NCBI GenBank assembly: GCA_021821365.1
Contig: JAKACN010000011.1
Location: forward strand, 1-44,364
From: Pseudomonadota bacterium
GTDB taxonomy: Bacteria > Pseudomonadota > Gammaproteobacteria > Burkholderiales > Burkholderiaceae_D
Direction of reading: 5' to 3'
Length of the DNA stretch: 44,364 bases
Shown: positions 25,706-34,381 of the stretch, one piece after another
How the letters are laid out: the number at the start of each line of letters is the position of its first letter
Numbering within the stretch: the stretch's first letter is position 1
Notes under the pieces: model-generated
Told to the model about the DNA's origin: nothing
The model's input: only the letters and a program-made list of their open reading frames with translations
The model's database searches: none
Program-made: the position numbers and the translations under genes

Positions 25706-26803
25706 ATGCAACAACTCAAGACCGGATTGAAACAGGTCGCCTTCGCCGCGGCCATCCTCGCCGCAGCCGCGCCTGCCGCCATGGCGCAGACCAATGTTTC
25801 CGTGAGCGGGCTCGTCGATGTCTTCGCAGGCAAACTGCGCAATGCGGGCGACGCCAACAGCCGTTCCGTCGTCAACAGCGGCGGCATGACCACCTCCTGG
25901 TTCGGCTTCAAGGGTTCCGAAGACCTCGGCGACGGCCTGAAGGCGAACTTCCAGCTGACCAGCTTCATCCAGGCCGATACGGGCACGCAGGGTCGGTTCC
26001 CGGGCGACACGCTGTTCTCGCGCGACGCGAACGTCGGCCTGTCCGGCAGCTTCGGTGCATTCTCTCTCGGGCGCGAACTGGCGCCGAACTTCCTGCCCAC
26101 CATCCTGTTCAATCCGTTCGGCGATTCCTTCACCTTCTCGCCGCTGATCCTGCACACGGACGTGCCGCTCTTCAACGGTTCGAGCTGGACCAACTCGGTG
26201 GCCAGCGACACCGGCTGGAGCAACTCGATCCGCTACACCACGCCGAATTTCGGCGGCCTGACCGCGAACCTGCATTACCAGTTCGGCGAGGTTGCCGGCA
26301 GCAACGGCAAGAACAACGTCGGCCTGAACCTGCTCTACTTCGGCGGCCCGCTGGCCCTGACGGCCTTCTATCACAACGCGGAAATCAACAATCCGCTCAA
26401 CGTCCCGGTGGGCAACGTGCAGCCTGCAGGCAACCTGCCGCTTCCGTCCGGCCTCTCGGCTGCGCGCCAGACGGCATGGATGGTCGGCGGAAGCTATGAC
26501 CTGAAGGCGGCAAAACTGTTTGCCACCTACGGCCAGACCTCGCACGACATCGATCTTGACGACAAGACGACGTCGCTCGGCGCGACCGTACCCGCCGGCC
26601 CGGGCAAGTTCCTCGCTGCGTGGGCGCAGACCAAGCGCAGCGGCACCGCGATTGGCGCGGACCAGAAGCGCAATACCACGTCGATCGGATACGACTACGA
26701 CATGTCCAGGCGCACCGACCTGTATGCCGTGTTCATGAACGATCGCATCACCGCCCAGAACAACGGCAACAGCTTCGGCGTCGGCATCCGTCACCGCTTC
26801 TGA
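25706..26803 (+). CDS. Outer-membrane porin (Gram-negative general diffusion type)
   Basis: This 365-residue trimeric beta-barrel porin is of the betaproteobacterial OmpC-like (porin_4) family. It has a signal peptide of about 28 residues ending AMA-QTN. It then has the first strand VSVSGLVDVFAG and the typical WFGFKGSEDLGDGLKANFQL block, alternating strands and a C-terminal aromatic residue (SFGVGIRHRF) needed for barrel assembly. ATG 25706 follows an AGGAG site. It is a single-gene unit with its own terminator at 26901-26927. Its place after the purine genes suggests, but does not show, a role in purine entry. Confidence 0.93.
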   Translation: MQQLKTGLKQVAFAAAILAAAAPAAMAQTNVSVSGLVDVFAGKLRNAGDANSRSVVNSGGMTTSWFGFKGSEDLGDGLKANFQLTSFIQADTGTQGRFPGDTLFSRDANVGLSGSFGAFSLGRELAPNFLPTILFNPFGDSFTFSPLILHTDVPLFNGSSWTNSVASDTGWSNSIRYTTPNFGGLTANLHYQFGEVAGSNGKNNVGLNLLYFGGPLALTAFYHNAEINNPLNVPVGNVQPAGNLPLPSGLSAARQTAWMVGGSYDLKAAKLFATYGQTSHDIDLDDKTTSLGATVPAGPGKFLAAWAQTKRSGTAIGADQKRNTTSIGYDYDMSRRTDLYAVFMNDRITAQNNGNSFGVGIRHRF

Positions 26804-26900
26804 TTCTGAATCGGGCGGAAGCAAACGCTCCCGCCTGCACACGCCGCCGGCCACAAGCCCACGGCGCACGATTGATCGATTCGCTTCGATTCGTCACCCT

Positions 26901-26927
26901 GGCCCGGCAGATCGCCGGGCCTTTTTT
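26901..26927 (+). terminator. Rho-independent terminator of the porin gene
   Basis: GGCCCGGC (26901-26908), a 5-base loop and GCCGGGCC (26914-26921) are followed by six T residues. It lies about 100 bases after the porin stop. The rest of the 495-base gap (26804-27298) holds the palindrome at 27074-27174 and the LysR leader; the remainder appears empty. Confidence 0.9.
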
Positions 26928-27073
26928 CATTCCGGGCCGGCGATCCGCGATGGCGGCAACGTGTAGCCGCCTCGACAATCTAGCCTGTGACACTGGCCTG
27001 AGAATCACCCACATGTTTATGAACAGTCGGGCTCGTCAGCAGAATTTGTTGGGGTGCGCAGAGAGACGAAGTC

Positions 27074-27174
27074 TGCTCTCGCCAAGACGCCAGGAACGCC
27101 AAGGGATTACTTCTCTTTCAGCCGATGAACGATGCGTCCATTCCCTTGGCGTTCCTGGCGCCTTGGCGAGAGCA
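27074..27174. repeat. 101-bp palindromic intergenic element of a second family
   Basis: Two 33-base arms (27074-27106 and 27142-27174) are reverse complements with a single mismatch, around a 35-base loop. The arm words are CTCTCGCCAAGACGCCAGG and CTTGGCGTTCCTGGCGCC. The build resembles the GTCCAC...GTGGAC elements (long arms made of short repeated words, intergenic position), but the sequence is different. It lies between the porin terminator and the LysR gene. The frame starting at 27125 is extended by the repeat and should not be used for the LysR start. Confidence 0.8.
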
Positions 27175-27298
27175 AAAAATGCTGTTCCGAAACAAGGATG
27201 CGGGTAATCATCAGGGCACTGGCTGGGGATATCGAATCCGGAAACGGGCATTGCGCATCCGGTATATTGCTCGTAGATTCAAACAGAAGGGAGACACC

Positions 27299-28240
27299 AT
27301 GGCGGGATTGCCCGATCACCTGGACATCCATCTCATACGCATCCTGTACCTGCTGCTGTCCGAGAAGAACGTGTCGCGCGTCGCGCTCAAGCTCAACCAG
27401 CCCCAGCCATCCATTTCCGCTTCGCTGCGCAAGCTGCGCGAACTGACCGGCGATCCGCTGCTGGTGCGCGGCACACGCGGCATGGTGGCGACGCAATACG
27501 GCGAAAGCCTGCTCCTGCCGGCCAAACGCATCCTTGACGAAACCGAGAAACTGTTCGCGTGCAAAACGGCGTTTTCGCCCCAGCACGAAGCCCGCACCTT
27601 CCATATCGCCGCGCCGGACTACCTCGACATCCAGTTCCTGCCGAACATTGTCGCCAGCGTGCGGCGCGAGTCGCCGAACAGTCGCGTCGTCCTGCACGGC
27701 AAGGGCCCGGAAAACGATTACCTGAAACTGCTGTCCGACGGCGAGCTCGACATCGTGATCGCCAACTGGGACGAACCGCCCGCGCATCTCCATCTGTCCA
27801 AACTGTTCGAGGACGAGATTGCCTGCATGATGCGCGCCGACTGTCCCTATGCCTTGCGCACCGGCCCGGAGGAGATGACGATCGACGATTACCTTTCTCT
27901 GCCGCACGTCGCGCCGTCGCAAATGCTGCCCGGCTATTCCGGCGTGATCGAATCCTTCCTCGCGACACAGAACCTGCATCGCAATGTCGTGGTGGAATCC
28001 GCCTATTTCGGGTTGATCCCGCACATGCTCACGCACAGCGATCTGGTGCTGACCACCGGGCGGCAATTCATGCGTTTCTACGAGCGGAATCTTCCGCTCA
28101 AGGTCTTCACCGTGCCGATCAGGTTTCCCGCCATGCGTTTTTATCAGCTCTGGCACGAGCGCGTACATCATGCGCCGGAGCACAAGTGGCTCCGCGAACT
28201 GATCACGTCCACCGCAAAGGCGCTGACACAGAACCTTTAG
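27299..28240 (+). CDS. LysR-family transcriptional regulator
   Basis: This 313-residue regulator has an N-terminal winged helix-turn-helix at about residues 5-65 (SEKNVSRVALKLNQPQPSISASLRKLRE, of the NodD/LeuO-like subgroup) and a C-terminal ligand-binding domain. ATG 27299 follows AAGGGAG and gives the usual LysR N-terminus, while the longer frame from 27125 runs through the palindrome. LysR proteins activate or repress a nearby target in response to a small molecule. It is convergent with the glycerate kinase gene and follows the porin, so its target is not evident. Confidence 0.92.
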   Translation: MAGLPDHLDIHLIRILYLLLSEKNVSRVALKLNQPQPSISASLRKLRELTGDPLLVRGTRGMVATQYGESLLLPAKRILDETEKLFACKTAFSPQHEARTFHIAAPDYLDIQFLPNIVASVRRESPNSRVVLHGKGPENDYLKLLSDGELDIVIANWDEPPAHLHLSKLFEDEIACMMRADCPYALRTGPEEMTIDDYLSLPHVAPSQMLPGYSGVIESFLATQNLHRNVVVESAYFGLIPHMLTHSDLVLTTGRQFMRFYERNLPLKVFTVPIRFPAMRFYQLWHERVHHAPEHKWLRELITSTAKALTQNL

Positions 28241-28299
28241 ATCGTCCGCTCGTGGGAAAAGGAATCGTGCGGCAGCCCGGCATGCGGCCCGGCCAGGAA

Positions 28300-29568
28300 T
28301 TACAGGATCAGGATCGCGCGGAAGTCGTTCACGTTGGTGCGGGTCGGACCGCTCACCACGAGGTCGCCGAGCGCGCTGAAAAAACCGTAACCGTCGTTGT
28401 TGTCGAGCATCGCCCGCGCGCGCACGCCCAGCGCATCCGCGCGCGCCACAGAGTCCGGTGCGTAGAGCGCCCCCGCATTGTCTTCGGAGCCGTCGATGCC
28501 GTCGGTGTCGCAGGCAATGGCATGGACGCCGTCTAGCCCGTTCAAGACCGTCGCCAGGCTCAGCAGGAATTCCGCATTGCGCCCGCCGCGCCCCTTGCCG
28601 CGGACCGTCACCGTCGTTTCACCGCCGGAGATCAGCACACAAGGCCGCTGGAACGGCTGGTTGCGCAAGGCGACCTGGCGTGCCAGCGCGGCATGCACCA
28701 GGCCGACGTCGCGCGCCTCGCCCTCGATCTCGTCGGAAAGAACATAGGGGGTAATGCCCGCTGAACGTGCAACCTGCGCGGCCGCTTCCAGCGCCTGCTG
28801 CGCGGTGGCGATGACGTGATGTTCATTGCGCGCGAAACGCGCGTCGACCGGCTTCGGCGTTTCGCCGGCACCGGATGCAAGATGCTGCCTCACGTTGTCG
28901 GGAATTGCGATCGCGTACTTGGCAAGAATGGCGAGCGCCTGTTCGCAGGTCGTCGGATCAGGCAGGGTCGGGCCGCTGGCGATCACGCCGGGGTCATCGC
29001 CGGGCACGTCCGAGATCAGCAGCGTTACCACGCGCGCCGGCGCGCATGCCAGCGCGAGGCGTCCGCCCTTGATCGCGGACAGGTGCTTGCGCACGCAGTT
29101 GATTTCCGAAATGGTCGCACCGCTTTTCAAGAGCGCCTTGTTGACCGCCTGCTTCTGCTCCAGCGTGATGCCTTCGGCCGGCAAGGCGAGCAGGGCGGAT
29201 CCCCCGCCGGAAATCAGGCACAGCACGAGGTCGTTTTCGGTGAGGCCGTGCACCATCTCCATCATGCGTCCCGCCGCACGGCGGCCGGCTTCGTCCGGGA
29301 CCGGATGCGCTGCTTCGACCACTTCAATGCGTTTGCAGTCCGTGCCATGGCCGTAGCGCGTCACGACCAGCCCGGCGAGATCGCCTTGCCAGTGCTGTTC
29401 CACCACGCTGGCCATCGCCGCCGCCCCCTTGCCCGCTCCGATCACGAACGTGCGGCCTTGCGGCGAAGGTTTCGGCAGGAAGGCCGGCAGGCATTTCTCG
29501 GCACTTACCGCGCCGACAGCGCCGTTGTACATGTCGAGCAGAAGTTGGCGGGCTTTCGATGCTTGCAT
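28300..29568 (-). CDS. Glycerate 2-kinase, MOFRL family
   Basis: This 422-residue protein is of the GckA/TtuD type, which phosphorylates D-glycerate to 2-phosphoglycerate with ATP; older annotations call it hydroxypyruvate reductase. The N-terminal domain has FVIGAGKGAAAMA near residue 40, the CLISGGGSALLALP loop near 117, and KHLSAIKGGRLA near 160. The C-terminal MOFRL domain has LISGGETTVTVRGKGRGGRN (about 312-331) and ACDTDGIDGSEDNAGA. All are intact. It is the last gene of a minus-strand run beginning at 34231, starting 62 bases after the ThDP-enzyme stop. It implies that glycerate is an end product of the local pathway. Confidence 0.92.
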   Translation of the reverse strand: MQASKARQLLLDMYNGAVGAVSAEKCLPAFLPKPSPQGRTFVIGAGKGAAAMASVVEQHWQGDLAGLVVTRYGHGTDCKRIEVVEAAHPVPDEAGRRAAGRMMEMVHGLTENDLVLCLISGGGSALLALPAEGITLEQKQAVNKALLKSGATISEINCVRKHLSAIKGGRLALACAPARVVTLLISDVPGDDPGVIASGPTLPDPTTCEQALAILAKYAIAIPDNVRQHLASGAGETPKPVDARFARNEHHVIATAQQALEAAAQVARSAGITPYVLSDEIEGEARDVGLVHAALARQVALRNQPFQRPCVLISGGETTVTVRGKGRGGRNAEFLLSLATVLNGLDGVHAIACDTDGIDGSEDNAGALYAPDSVARADALGVRARAMLDNNDGYGFFSALGDLVVSGPTRTNVNDFRAILIL

Positions 29569-29630
29569 GATGCTGTGAATGTGCGTTGACGATGCCCGCT
29601 ATTCTAGTGGCGTTCTCAACACTCCGCTTG

Positions 29631-31364
29631 CTAGCCGGTCACCTTGCGCACCAGCGCCCGCCCCGCGAACCGCATCCGCTGCGACAACGGGAAGCGCTTG
29701 AAGGTGGATTTCGCCGTGCCGCTGGTGAATGCGGTGCGCTTCGAATAATCGATGTCCACGTCAACGATGACCGGCCGCCCTTCCCGCGCCACGCGCCGCG
29801 CCTCCTCGATCGCGCCGGCGATGGTCTCCTGGTTCTGCATGCGGACATAGGCCGCGCCGGTCGCCATGGCAATGCCTTCGACATTCGGGCCGGCCAGCTC
29901 CGTGCAGGGTTTGCGGTTGTAGGGAATCTGCTGCGCCTGCGCGATCTGCGACAGTTCGCCGTCATGGAACACGAAGTAGATCACCCCAAGGCCACGCGAT
30001 GCGGCGGTCACGATTTCCATGCAGGTCATCATGAAACAGCCGTCGCCGACGATGGCGAACACTTCCCTGTCAGGCTGCGCCAGCTTGGCGCCAATTGCCG
30101 CCGGCACCGCATAACCCATCGCATTGAAATCGGTCGGCGTCAACAGCTTGCCGCCGCGATGGATGGGGAACAGCTCCGCCGTGAGAAAAGTATGGTTGCC
30201 GTCGTCCAGCACGGTCACCGCGTCAGACGGCATCTGCCGCCGCAATTCATCGAAGAAGCGCGCCGGGTTGACGCGCCCCTTGCTGTCGTGCGCATGCCAT
30301 TCTTCGCGATATGCCTGTTTGTCGCGCACGATCTGCGCCAGTAGTTCCGTATCCGCCGCACGGCCGCCGCGCGAGCGCAACTCTGCCAGCAGCGCGGCCA
30401 TCACCACGCGCGCATCGCCGGCGATGCGGACCTGGCTCGGATAATTCGCATCGAACACCTGCGGATTGATATCGACGTGCACCAGCGCCGGCGGCACTGC
30501 CGCGCTGAAGCTGCCGGTCGGGATCTCGCCGAAACGCGCGCCGACGGCAAGCATGGCGTCGCATCCCTGGAAGGCATTGCGCGCCGCCGGCACCGCCGAT
30601 GGACTGAAGCCGAATCCGGCATGCAGCGGATGATCGGCGGGAAACGCGGCCAGCCCCTGCAGCGTCGTGCTGACTGGCGCCTGCAGCAATTCGGCAATGG
30701 CGGCGATCTCATCCGTTGCCATGCGTGCGCCCCAGCCGACGAACAGCCCCGGCTTGCGCGCACCGAGCAGGATGTCGGCGGCGCGCCGGATCAGCGCCGG
30801 GTCTGGCGTGCTCAGTCCGTTATGCCGCTCCCACCGCGGCAGGTCGCCCACCTCCCCCGGAAACAGTTGCAGGTTGACCGGCAGCTCGATGAGCACCGGC
30901 CCCGGCTCATTGCTCGTTGCAATCCGGTAGGCTTCGAAGATCGTCGGCACCACATCCTCGTGGCGCGTGATGCGGAACGCGGCCTTGGTCAGCGGCTTGG
31001 CCAGCGCGAGCTGGTCGATGTCATGCAGCTGATAGCGTCGTCCGGTATCGGTGCGGATGCCGCCGGAAAACACCAGCATCGGAATGCCATCCAGCAGCGC
31101 TTCGCCGATGCCGCTCGATGCATGGGTGAAACCGGCGGCGGGCACGATGGCCAGCGCGCCGATGGTATCGTCCGCCGCGCGGCTCACGCCGTCGGCCATG
31201 AAGGCAGCGCCGCCTTCGTGCGTGACCAGGATCGGCGTCACTTTCTCCGAGTTGTTCAATTCGTCGTACAACTCGGTGTTGTGCACCCCGGGTATGCCGA
31301 AAGTGAACTTGATGCCGAGCTGTTCCATGGCATAGACAGCCAGCCAGGCTGCGGTTTTCTTCAT
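29631..31364 (-). CDS. Thiamine diphosphate-dependent enzyme, acetolactate synthase-like
   Basis: This 577-residue ThDP enzyme has the three domains of the acetohydroxyacid synthase family. The activating glutamate is Glu50 in VTHEGGAAFMADG, and the ThDP-binding motif starts GDG at residues 440-442 and continues into FHDGELSQIAQAQQ, which replaces the usual NN. Retention of Glu50 argues against glyoxylate carboligase, which has valine there. The His70 region of benzoylformate decarboxylase is also not matched (VPAAGFTHA instead). No small regulatory subunit is nearby, so a branched-chain biosynthetic role is unlikely. It starts at ATG 31364 after AAGGAG, 19 bases downstream of an FAD dehydrogenase gene. 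Neighbours suggest action on a 2-oxo acid. Confidence 0.88.
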   Translation of the reverse strand: MKKTAAWLAVYAMEQLGIKFTFGIPGVHNTELYDELNNSEKVTPILVTHEGGAAFMADGVSRAADDTIGALAIVPAAGFTHASSGIGEALLDGIPMLVFSGGIRTDTGRRYQLHDIDQLALAKPLTKAAFRITRHEDVVPTIFEAYRIATSNEPGPVLIELPVNLQLFPGEVGDLPRWERHNGLSTPDPALIRRAADILLGARKPGLFVGWGARMATDEIAAIAELLQAPVSTTLQGLAAFPADHPLHAGFGFSPSAVPAARNAFQGCDAMLAVGARFGEIPTGSFSAAVPPALVHVDINPQVFDANYPSQVRIAGDARVVMAALLAELRSRGGRAADTELLAQIVRDKQAYREEWHAHDSKGRVNPARFFDELRRQMPSDAVTVLDDGNHTFLTAELFPIHRGGKLLTPTDFNAMGYAVPAAIGAKLAQPDREVFAIVGDGCFMMTCMEIVTAASRGLGVIYFVFHDGELSQIAQAQQIPYNRKPCTELAGPNVEGIAMATGAAYVRMQNQETIAGAIEEARRVAREGRPVIVDVDIDYSKRTAFTSGTAKSTFKRFPLSQRMRFAGRALVRKVTG

Positions 31365-31383
31365 GCTTGTCTCCTTGATGTTC

Positions 31384-32994
31384 TTATCTCATTGCCCTCG
31401 CCGCGCGCCGCGCGCCGTAAATACAACCGCCGAGGAAAGTCCCTTCCAGCCCGCGCAGGCCGTTCATGCCGCCGCCGCCGAAACCCGCGGCCTCCCCCGC
31501 CGAATACAGGCCCGGAATTGGCATGCCTTCCTTGTCGAGCACGCGGCAATCGAGGTCGGTCTGGATGCCGCCCAGGCTCTTGCGGCTGATGATGAACTCG
31601 CGGATCGCGATCAGGGGCATCGCCCCCTGGTCAAGGATCTTCTGGAACTTGCAGGTGCGCATGCGGTCGCCGCGCCATTTGCGCAGGTGGGCGATGCGCC
31701 GCAATTGCTCGTCGTTGTGGAAAGTCGGCCCGCGTTCGATTTCCGCGTCATACCGCGCAACCACGCTGCGCACCGTCGACAGATCGACCGCGCCGTCGCC
31801 CTGCAGGGCATTCATCTTCTCCACCAGTTCCGGCAGCGAATCCGCCACCACCACATCCTTGCAGTTGTCCGTCATCTGTTCCAGCAGCCAGTGGTTGCCG
31901 AGCAAGGCGTCCTTCAGGAAGCCGACGATGTTCTTGTCGCGGATCGACGGATTGAATTCTGCGCCCGAGACGGCAAGTTCCTTCAGCGCGATCTTCCGGT
32001 TGAGCAGTTGCCAGGAGTACTGCTTTTCCTGGCGGCAGATCTGTGTGACCAGTTCGCGCGTATCGAAGCCGCTCACCAGCGGTTGCGGTCCGATGCGCTC
32101 GCCGCGCCAGTTCAGCCACAAGGCCGAGCGCGGCGGCACCAGCGAAAGGCCATGCCCTGGTTTGCGCGGCCGCCAGTGGTGGACGCCGGCCGCGTAATTC
32201 CACATGCGGTCGAGAAAAGTCAGGTTGCCGCCAGCCGATTCCACGGCATCGTGCAAGCGCCCGTCGGCGAACTTGTGCGAGCCGTTCAGGATGGTTTCCG
32301 GCGGACGCGTCCATTCCGGATGCCAATGCGCGCGGACACGCTCGATGTTGCCATTGATCCCGCCGCTGGCGACCAGCACCGCGCCGGCTTCGGCAACAAA
32401 CTCTTCCCCGCTGTCTTCCGTCACGCCGCGACAGCCGGTGATGCTGCCGTTCTGCGACGTCAACGCATCCACACGGTGATTGAACTTCAGGGTCAGCGCC
32501 TGCCGCCGCGGATGCGCCTGCAGGACACGGATCAGTTGCGTCGCCAGTCCGTGCCCGGTGCCCCACGTCACATGCCAGCGCGGCACGGAATTGCCGCCAC
32601 TGAACTGGCCCCGCTCGACCCATAAAGGCAAGGGCAGGAAACGCACGCCACGCTCGCGCAGCCAGCAATAGATGTCGCCATGGCTGTCGTTGACATACGC
32701 CTCCGCCCAGCGGCGCGGCCACAATTCCGCCGCCTCGTCCTGCCCGAACGCGCCGAAGGCGAGCCAGTCCTGCAAGGCCAGTTCCGGCGTGTCGCGGACG
32801 CCGGAACGCCGCTGCTCGGGGGTGCCGACCAGGAAGATGCCGCCGAAGCTCTCCTTCGCCAGCCCGCCGAAATTTTCCTCGACGTCGCGGTCCAGCAGCG
32901 TCACGCGCTTGCCGGCGGACAGCAGCTCGATCGCCGCGACGATCCCGGCCAGGCCGCCGCCGATGACGACGACGTCACTTTGATATGTCTGCAT
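31384..32994 (-). CDS. FAD-binding dehydrogenase (fumarate reductase / ketosteroid dehydrogenase-like)
   Basis: This 536-residue predicted oxidoreductase has an N-terminal dinucleotide motif GGGLAGIVAAIELLSAG (residues 12-28), a middle substrate domain and a C-terminal GLYSAGEAAGFGGGGMNGLRGLEGT flavin-contact block. The layout fits the FAD-binding dehydrogenase group COG3573, whose substrates are mostly unknown. ATG 32994 is chosen because GGTGGA precedes it and the motif then falls at the normal distance; the upstream extension lies in the previous gene. Its first 20 bases overlap the end of the 2-hydroxyacid dehydrogenase gene, a sign of tight coupling. No signal peptide is visible, so it is probably cytoplasmic. 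Confidence 0.88.
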   Translation of the reverse strand: MQTYQSDVVVIGGGLAGIVAAIELLSAGKRVTLLDRDVEENFGGLAKESFGGIFLVGTPEQRRSGVRDTPELALQDWLAFGAFGQDEAAELWPRRWAEAYVNDSHGDIYCWLRERGVRFLPLPLWVERGQFSGGNSVPRWHVTWGTGHGLATQLIRVLQAHPRRQALTLKFNHRVDALTSQNGSITGCRGVTEDSGEEFVAEAGAVLVASGGINGNIERVRAHWHPEWTRPPETILNGSHKFADGRLHDAVESAGGNLTFLDRMWNYAAGVHHWRPRKPGHGLSLVPPRSALWLNWRGERIGPQPLVSGFDTRELVTQICRQEKQYSWQLLNRKIALKELAVSGAEFNPSIRDKNIVGFLKDALLGNHWLLEQMTDNCKDVVVADSLPELVEKMNALQGDGAVDLSTVRSVVARYDAEIERGPTFHNDEQLRRIAHLRKWRGDRMRTCKFQKILDQGAMPLIAIREFIISRKSLGGIQTDLDCRVLDKEGMPIPGLYSAGEAAGFGGGGMNGLRGLEGTFLGGCIYGARRAARAMR

Positions 32995-34231
32995 AATCCA
33001 CCCGCGATGCCAGCCTTCCGACGACATCCTTGCCTGTTTGGGATGGTGCCTGCACCGCAGGTCCGGCCGGCACAAGGATCGTGCGGTCGATTTCGTGCAG
33101 GCCGGTGCAGGCCGTCAAGGCCATCGCCACTTCCATCTCCTTGCGCAGGATGTGCAGCACATGGGCGACGCCCCGGCCACCATCCCCTGCCAGTGCATAG
33201 GCCCATGCCCGCCCCACGATGCACGCCTTCGCGCCGAGCGCCAGCGCCTTCACCACATCGAGACCGCTGCGCACGCCGCCATCCATCAACACGTCAACAC
33301 GGTCCCCGACCGCATCCACGATGGCCGGCAAGGCCGAGACAGACGAAGGCACGCCATCGAGCTGCCGCCCGCCGTGGTTGGAAACGACGACGCCGTCGAA
33401 TCCGATATCCGCGGCGGTGCGCGCGTCGTCCGCGTCGAGGATGCCTTTCACCACGATCTTCCCGGGCCAGTTCTCGCGCAGCCATGCCAGGTCTTTCCAG
33501 GTCACGGCGGGGTCGAACTGCGCATTGACCCAGGCGCGGAACGCGGGCAGGCTCTGCGCTTGCGGCAGCGCGTTGACGAGGTTACCGAATACGAGCGGCT
33601 TGCCCTGCAAGGCCATACCCAACGCCCAGGAGGGATGGGAGACGAAGTCCCAGGCCTTGGCCAGCTTGCCGAGGGGGCCGCGAACGCCGGTCATGCCGTT
33701 GCGCACGTCGCGATAGCGCGCGCCGACCACGGCAAGATCGACCGTGAAAACAAGCACCGGGCACGCTGCCGCCTGCGCCCGCTGCAGCAGCTCGCGCGCA
33801 TAACCGCGATCCCGCATCACGTAGAGCTGGTACCAGAACGGCGCAGTCGTTTTTGCGCGCACTTCCTCAATGGAGCAGATGGAAACCGTCGATTCGCAGA
33901 ACGGAACACCGGCCGCTTCGGCCGCCTGCGCCGCCTGGACTTCACCGCGCGGCGCGAACATGCCGGCCAGGCCGACCGGGCCGAGTATCACCGGCATCGC
34001 GAGCTTCTGCCCCAGTACTTCGGCGCGCAGGTCGATGTTCGATATGTCGCGCAGCACCCGTTGCCGCAACAGGACCTTGCGAAAATCCTCGACGTTGCCG
34101 CGCATGGTGGCCTCGTCATAGGCGCCGCCGTCGAGGTAATCGAAGAACTGTCGCGGCAGGCGACGCCTGGCCAGTTCACGATAGTCGCCGGCACAGGCCG
34201 GCTGAAGGAAAAGCGGTCGGTCCGCTGACAT
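32975..34231 (-). CDS. FMN-dependent 2-hydroxyacid dehydrogenase (LldD/MdlB family)
   Basis: This 418-residue TIM-barrel flavoprotein of the L-lactate dehydrogenase/glycolate oxidase/mandelate dehydrogenase family oxidises a 2-hydroxy acid to the 2-oxo acid. The catalytic histidine lies in GVVVSNHGGRQLDG. DGGVRSGLDVVKALALGAKACIVGR and the C-terminal EVAMALTACTGLHEID complete the FMN and phosphate sites. The lid loop after residue 180 is of average length. It is the first gene of the minus-strand operon, at ATG 34231 after GGGGAG, and is divergent from a LysR gene with a candidate operator between them. The exact substrate (lactate, glycolate, mandelate-like) cannot be read out. Confidence 0.93.
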   Translation of the reverse strand: MSADRPLFLQPACAGDYRELARRRLPRQFFDYLDGGAYDEATMRGNVEDFRKVLLRQRVLRDISNIDLRAEVLGQKLAMPVILGPVGLAGMFAPRGEVQAAQAAEAAGVPFCESTVSICSIEEVRAKTTAPFWYQLYVMRDRGYARELLQRAQAAACPVLVFTVDLAVVGARYRDVRNGMTGVRGPLGKLAKAWDFVSHPSWALGMALQGKPLVFGNLVNALPQAQSLPAFRAWVNAQFDPAVTWKDLAWLRENWPGKIVVKGILDADDARTAADIGFDGVVVSNHGGRQLDGVPSSVSALPAIVDAVGDRVDVLMDGGVRSGLDVVKALALGAKACIVGRAWAYALAGDGGRGVAHVLHILRKEMEVAMALTACTGLHEIDRTILVPAGPAVQAPSQTGKDVVGRLASRVDYADISK

Positions 34232-34311
34232 GGCTTGTCTCCCCGGTTAGGATTATTCTTTGCGGGCTGGATGCTGCGTCCATGACGCGCAGGCGCCACG
34301 GGCCACTCGTA

Positions 34312-34332
34312 GTATCCGGTATAGCCCGATAC
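34312..34332. promoter_or_regulatory. Candidate LysR operator GTATC-N11-GATAC
   Basis: GTATC (34312-34316) and GATAC (34328-34332) form a perfect interrupted palindrome with an 11-base spacer. It sits in the 150-base region between the divergent 2-hydroxyacid dehydrogenase and LysR genes. This is the classic place and size for a LysR-type recognition site, although the strict T-N11-A spacing is not met. A further ATATC/GATAT pair lies near the LysR start. Confidence 0.5.
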
Positions 34333-34381
34333 ATGGTCTAATGACTTTTTTTCCGCCGAGTGATATCCGAAAGTTATCGAT

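Noticed and set aside
25329-25730. A 133-residue new protein starting at TTG 25329
   Set aside because: Only its first third has protein-like character, and that part resembles the guanine deaminase C-terminus continuing from 25308. The rest overlaps the porin leader and start.
29631-31364. Glyoxylate carboligase assignment for the ThDP enzyme, suggested by the neighbouring glycerate kinase
   Set aside because: The activating Glu50 is present, whereas glyoxylate carboligase has valine at this position; no tartronate semialdehyde reductase or hydroxypyruvate isomerase is nearby.
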